NCBI GenBank assembly: GCA_037200525.1
Contig: JBBCGG010000001.1
Location: 3,650,501-3,714,500, forward strand
Reading direction: 5' to 3'
DNA: 64,000 bases
DNA from: Methylocella sp.
GTDB taxonomy: Bacteria; Pseudomonadota; Alphaproteobacteria; Rhizobiales; Beijerinckiaceae
The notes under the pieces were generated by a model. The model was not told the origin of the DNA, made no database searches, and saw only the letters and a program-made list of their open reading frames with translations. The first letter of the stretch is position 1. Each line of letters begins with the position of its first letter. A program made the position numbers and the translations under genes. This document shows positions 62,229 to 64,000 of this stretch, piece after piece.

Positions 62229-62876
62229 ATGCTGCGCATTCTATCTGGCGTTATAATCGCCTCGCTAACCTATTCGGTCGCTTTCGCCGATCCCGCCGAG
62301 CGGCCCAAAAACTATGACGACTTTATCGCGCATCAAGCGCAGATGCATGGCGTTCCCGAACCGCTCGTCCATCGCATCGTGAAGCGGGAAAGCCGCTATA
62401 ATCCAAAGCTCGTTCATAATCGTTGTTATGGTCTGATGCAGATCAAATACGCCACCGCGCGCGCAATGGGCTATAAGGGCGCGCCGTCGGGCCTGCTCGA
62501 TCCGCAAATCAATATGACCTACGCCATTCCCTATCTCTCCAACGCATACAAGGTCGCCGAGGGCGATGAAGACCGCGCCGTAGCGCTTTTCGCCGGCGGC
62601 TATTATTACGTGGCAAAAAAGAAGAACATGCTGGACGCATTGCGAACAGCGTCCTCTCCGCCTCTCACGCCGGAACCCGCGGCCCTTCCGCCGTCCCCGC
62701 CGCCGCCCCCCAACCCGCTTGCGGGCCTGTTGTCGTTCCTCGCCGGCCCCGCAGAAGCGGCACAGGCCCAACCATCGCAACAGGTCAGCGCGGCGATCGA
62801 GCCGGCCTCCCCCGCCGCAGGCTCCGGAGACGTGATGGCGACGCAAGCGGGCCCGGCGCTCCAGGCGCAAAAATAG
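62229..62876 (+). CDS. Lytic murein transglycosylase (SLT domain)
   Basis: 215 residues from the ATG at 62229 with GGGGGAGG upstream. After a signal peptide (ILSGVIIASLTYSVAFA) comes the SLT domain: catalytic Glu in HRIVKRESRYNPKLVHNRCY, the YGLMQIKYATARAMGY motif, and AVALFAGGYYYVAKKK. The tail is Pro/Ala-rich and disordered. It cleaves peptidoglycan in the periplasm. Confidence 0.9.
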   Translation: MLRILSGVIIASLTYSVAFADPAERPKNYDDFIAHQAQMHGVPEPLVHRIVKRESRYNPKLVHNRCYGLMQIKYATARAMGYKGAPSGLLDPQINMTYAIPYLSNAYKVAEGDEDRAVALFAGGYYYVAKKKNMLDALRTASSPPLTPEPAALPPSPPPPPNPLAGLLSFLAGPAEAAQAQPSQQVSAAIEPASPAAGSGDVMATQAGPALQAQK

Positions 62877-63152
62877 AGCGCCCGGCTCCCGCCCCGACTA
62901 GCTGTTGAGAACCCGCGCTCCAGCGAAAAGCGGCAATCCAGCGAGATCGAATCAAAACAACAGAGTGTTGCGGTATTGCTATCGCTTTTTCTGTAAAACG
63001 TGGAAATACTCTATCGTCCTTCGGTCCGCGGTTCGACATCCTTGGTAGAGAGCTTCGTTTTGCCCCGATCAGCGCTGTCTCTTAAGGCAGGGCGTTGCGC
63101 CATCGCCCCTGCAATTCGGCAAATCCGATCGCCTGGCGGTCACGCCCTCAAT

Positions 63153-64000
63153 GTGGCGAGGCTCGCCGGCTCCGCCGCGATCGCTCTGACGGTGCTTTGG
63201 TTCGCCCCAGCCGCTTACGCGCAAACCCCGGACGGTCCGCCGTCCGTTGGCGTCGCCCGGGTCGAACTGAAACCGATCACGGAAACCAGCCAGTTCAACG
63301 GCCGCGTCCAAGCCATTAACAGAGTCGACATCGTCGCTCGGGTAACGGCGTTTCTGGATCAAGTCGATTTCCGCGACGGCGCCGAAGTCAAAAAAGGCGA
63401 TGTGCTCTATCGGCTCGAGCGCGGACCGTTCGAAGCCGACCTCCAGGCCAAGACCGCAATCGTGCAGCAATTCCAGGCGCAATTGGAAAATGCGAACATA
63501 CAACTCGACCGCGCGCAAAAGTTGGTGACGACGCAGGCCGGAGCGCAGGCGACCGCCGACACCGCCCTGGCGACTCAGCGCAGTTTTGCCGCCCAATTGC
63601 TGGGCGCGCAGGCCAACGAAGAGTTTTCCCAAATCAACCTCGATTACACGATCATCGCTTCGCCGATTGACGGAAAAATTGGGCGGACGGCGGTGACGCC
63701 CGGCAATGTCGTCACCCCGAGCAGCGGCGTTCTCGTCACTGTCGTTGGACAGGACCCGATGCATGTCCTGTTTCCCGTCGCCGTCCGCACTTTGCTCTCG
63801 CTGCGCGAGCGTTACGCCCCGCTCGGCGGCTTCGACGCGATCGTGGTCCGCCTGGGGCTGCCGGATGGCCGCATCTATAATCAAGCCGGCAAACTCGATT
63901 TCGTCGATAACACCGTCCAAATAACCACGGACACGGTTATGGTCCGGGCCGTTATCCCGAATCCGCCTCTGCCGGTGAAATCCACGTCTGGCGGAACTCT
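63153..64000 (+). CDS. RND efflux periplasmic adaptor (membrane fusion protein), 5' part
   Basis: Open to the right edge. From the GTG at 63153 a good signal peptide (MARLAGSAAIALTVLWFAPA, then AYAQ) is followed by the HlyD/AcrA-type pattern: GVARVELKPITETSQFNGRV, a lipoyl domain with DGAEVKKGDVLYRLE, a hairpin, DYTIIASPIDGKIGRTAVTP and GQDPMHVLFPVAVRTLLSL. The frame is also open from a GTG at 63000 and a TTG at 63060, so the start is not certain. It bridges an inner-membrane RND pump, expected just outside the window, to an outer-membrane channel. Confidence 0.85.
   Translation, partial: MARLAGSAAIALTVLWFAPAAYAQTPDGPPSVGVARVELKPITETSQFNGRVQAINRVDIVARVTAFLDQVDFRDGAEVKKGDVLYRLERGPFEADLQAKTAIVQQFQAQLENANIQLDRAQKLVTTQAGAQATADTALATQRSFAAQLLGAQANEEFSQINLDYTIIASPIDGKIGRTAVTPGNVVTPSSGVLVTVVGQDPMHVLFPVAVRTLLSLRERYAPLGGFDAIVVRLGLPDGRIYNQAGKLDFVDNTVQITTDTVMVRAVIPNPPLPVKSTSGGT

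Overview
The window reads as chromosome of an alphaproteobacterium, most likely Hyphomicrobiales (Beijerinckiaceae/Methylocystaceae-like). That placement is inferred from the sdhCDAB order, the minCDE, YggT-DUF167 and DUF6481-type genes, and the high-GC coding style. No taxonomic marker gene (rRNA) is present.

Region 1 (1-38157) is a large surface-polysaccharide locus of the ABC-exported capsule type. It holds the start of a Wza/KpsD outer-membrane lipoprotein at the left edge, a KpsM-like permease (10301-11110), a KpsT-like ATPase (25704-26354) and three KpsE/BexC-like inner-membrane PCP proteins (26362-27666, 35571-36821, 36859-38157). Around them lie GT2 and GT4 glycosyltransferases, two RgpF-type proteins, four SAM methyltransferases, a sulfotransferase-like protein, two NAD-dependent epimerases and a coiled-coil protein. 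Six proteins of different enzyme class share a ~37-residue repeat (FDxxWYLxxxPDV, then HY/HF, then GxxEGRxP); I count about 26 copies. Between 6.1 and 17.8 kb the locus is broken up by insertion sequences: two nearly identical 1270-bp IS3-family elements in inverted orientation, each with its own 4-bp target duplication, two degenerate copies of a second IS3-type element, a truncated IS110 and an IS5-family element. Several disrupted genes sit at the edges of these.

Region 2 (38642-52084) is a lipid or glycolipid cluster. It holds a single-module reducing type I polyketide synthase (KS-AT-DH-degenerate MT-ER-KR-ACP) with no release domain, an alpha-oxoamine synthase (AONS/serine palmitoyltransferase fold), a ceramide-glucosyltransferase-like GT2, a GT4 glycosyltransferase, a CDP-alcohol phosphatidyltransferase and a SAM methyltransferase. 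The pairing of a release-less reducing PKS with an alpha-oxoamine synthase resembles fumonisin biosynthesis (Fum1 and Fum8). It suggests a polyketide-derived sphingoid-like amino-ketone that is then glycosylated and given a head group. This is the most promising candidate for an undescribed system here.

Region 3 (52180-64000) is housekeeping: a DUF6481-like coiled-coil protein, minCDE, a small secreted protein, tRNA-Ala(CGC), YggT and DUF167 proteins, a secreted esterase-like hydrolase, sdhCDAB, a frameshifted flavodoxin-fold oxidoreductase, a lytic transglycosylase and the start of an RND-efflux membrane-fusion protein running off the right edge.
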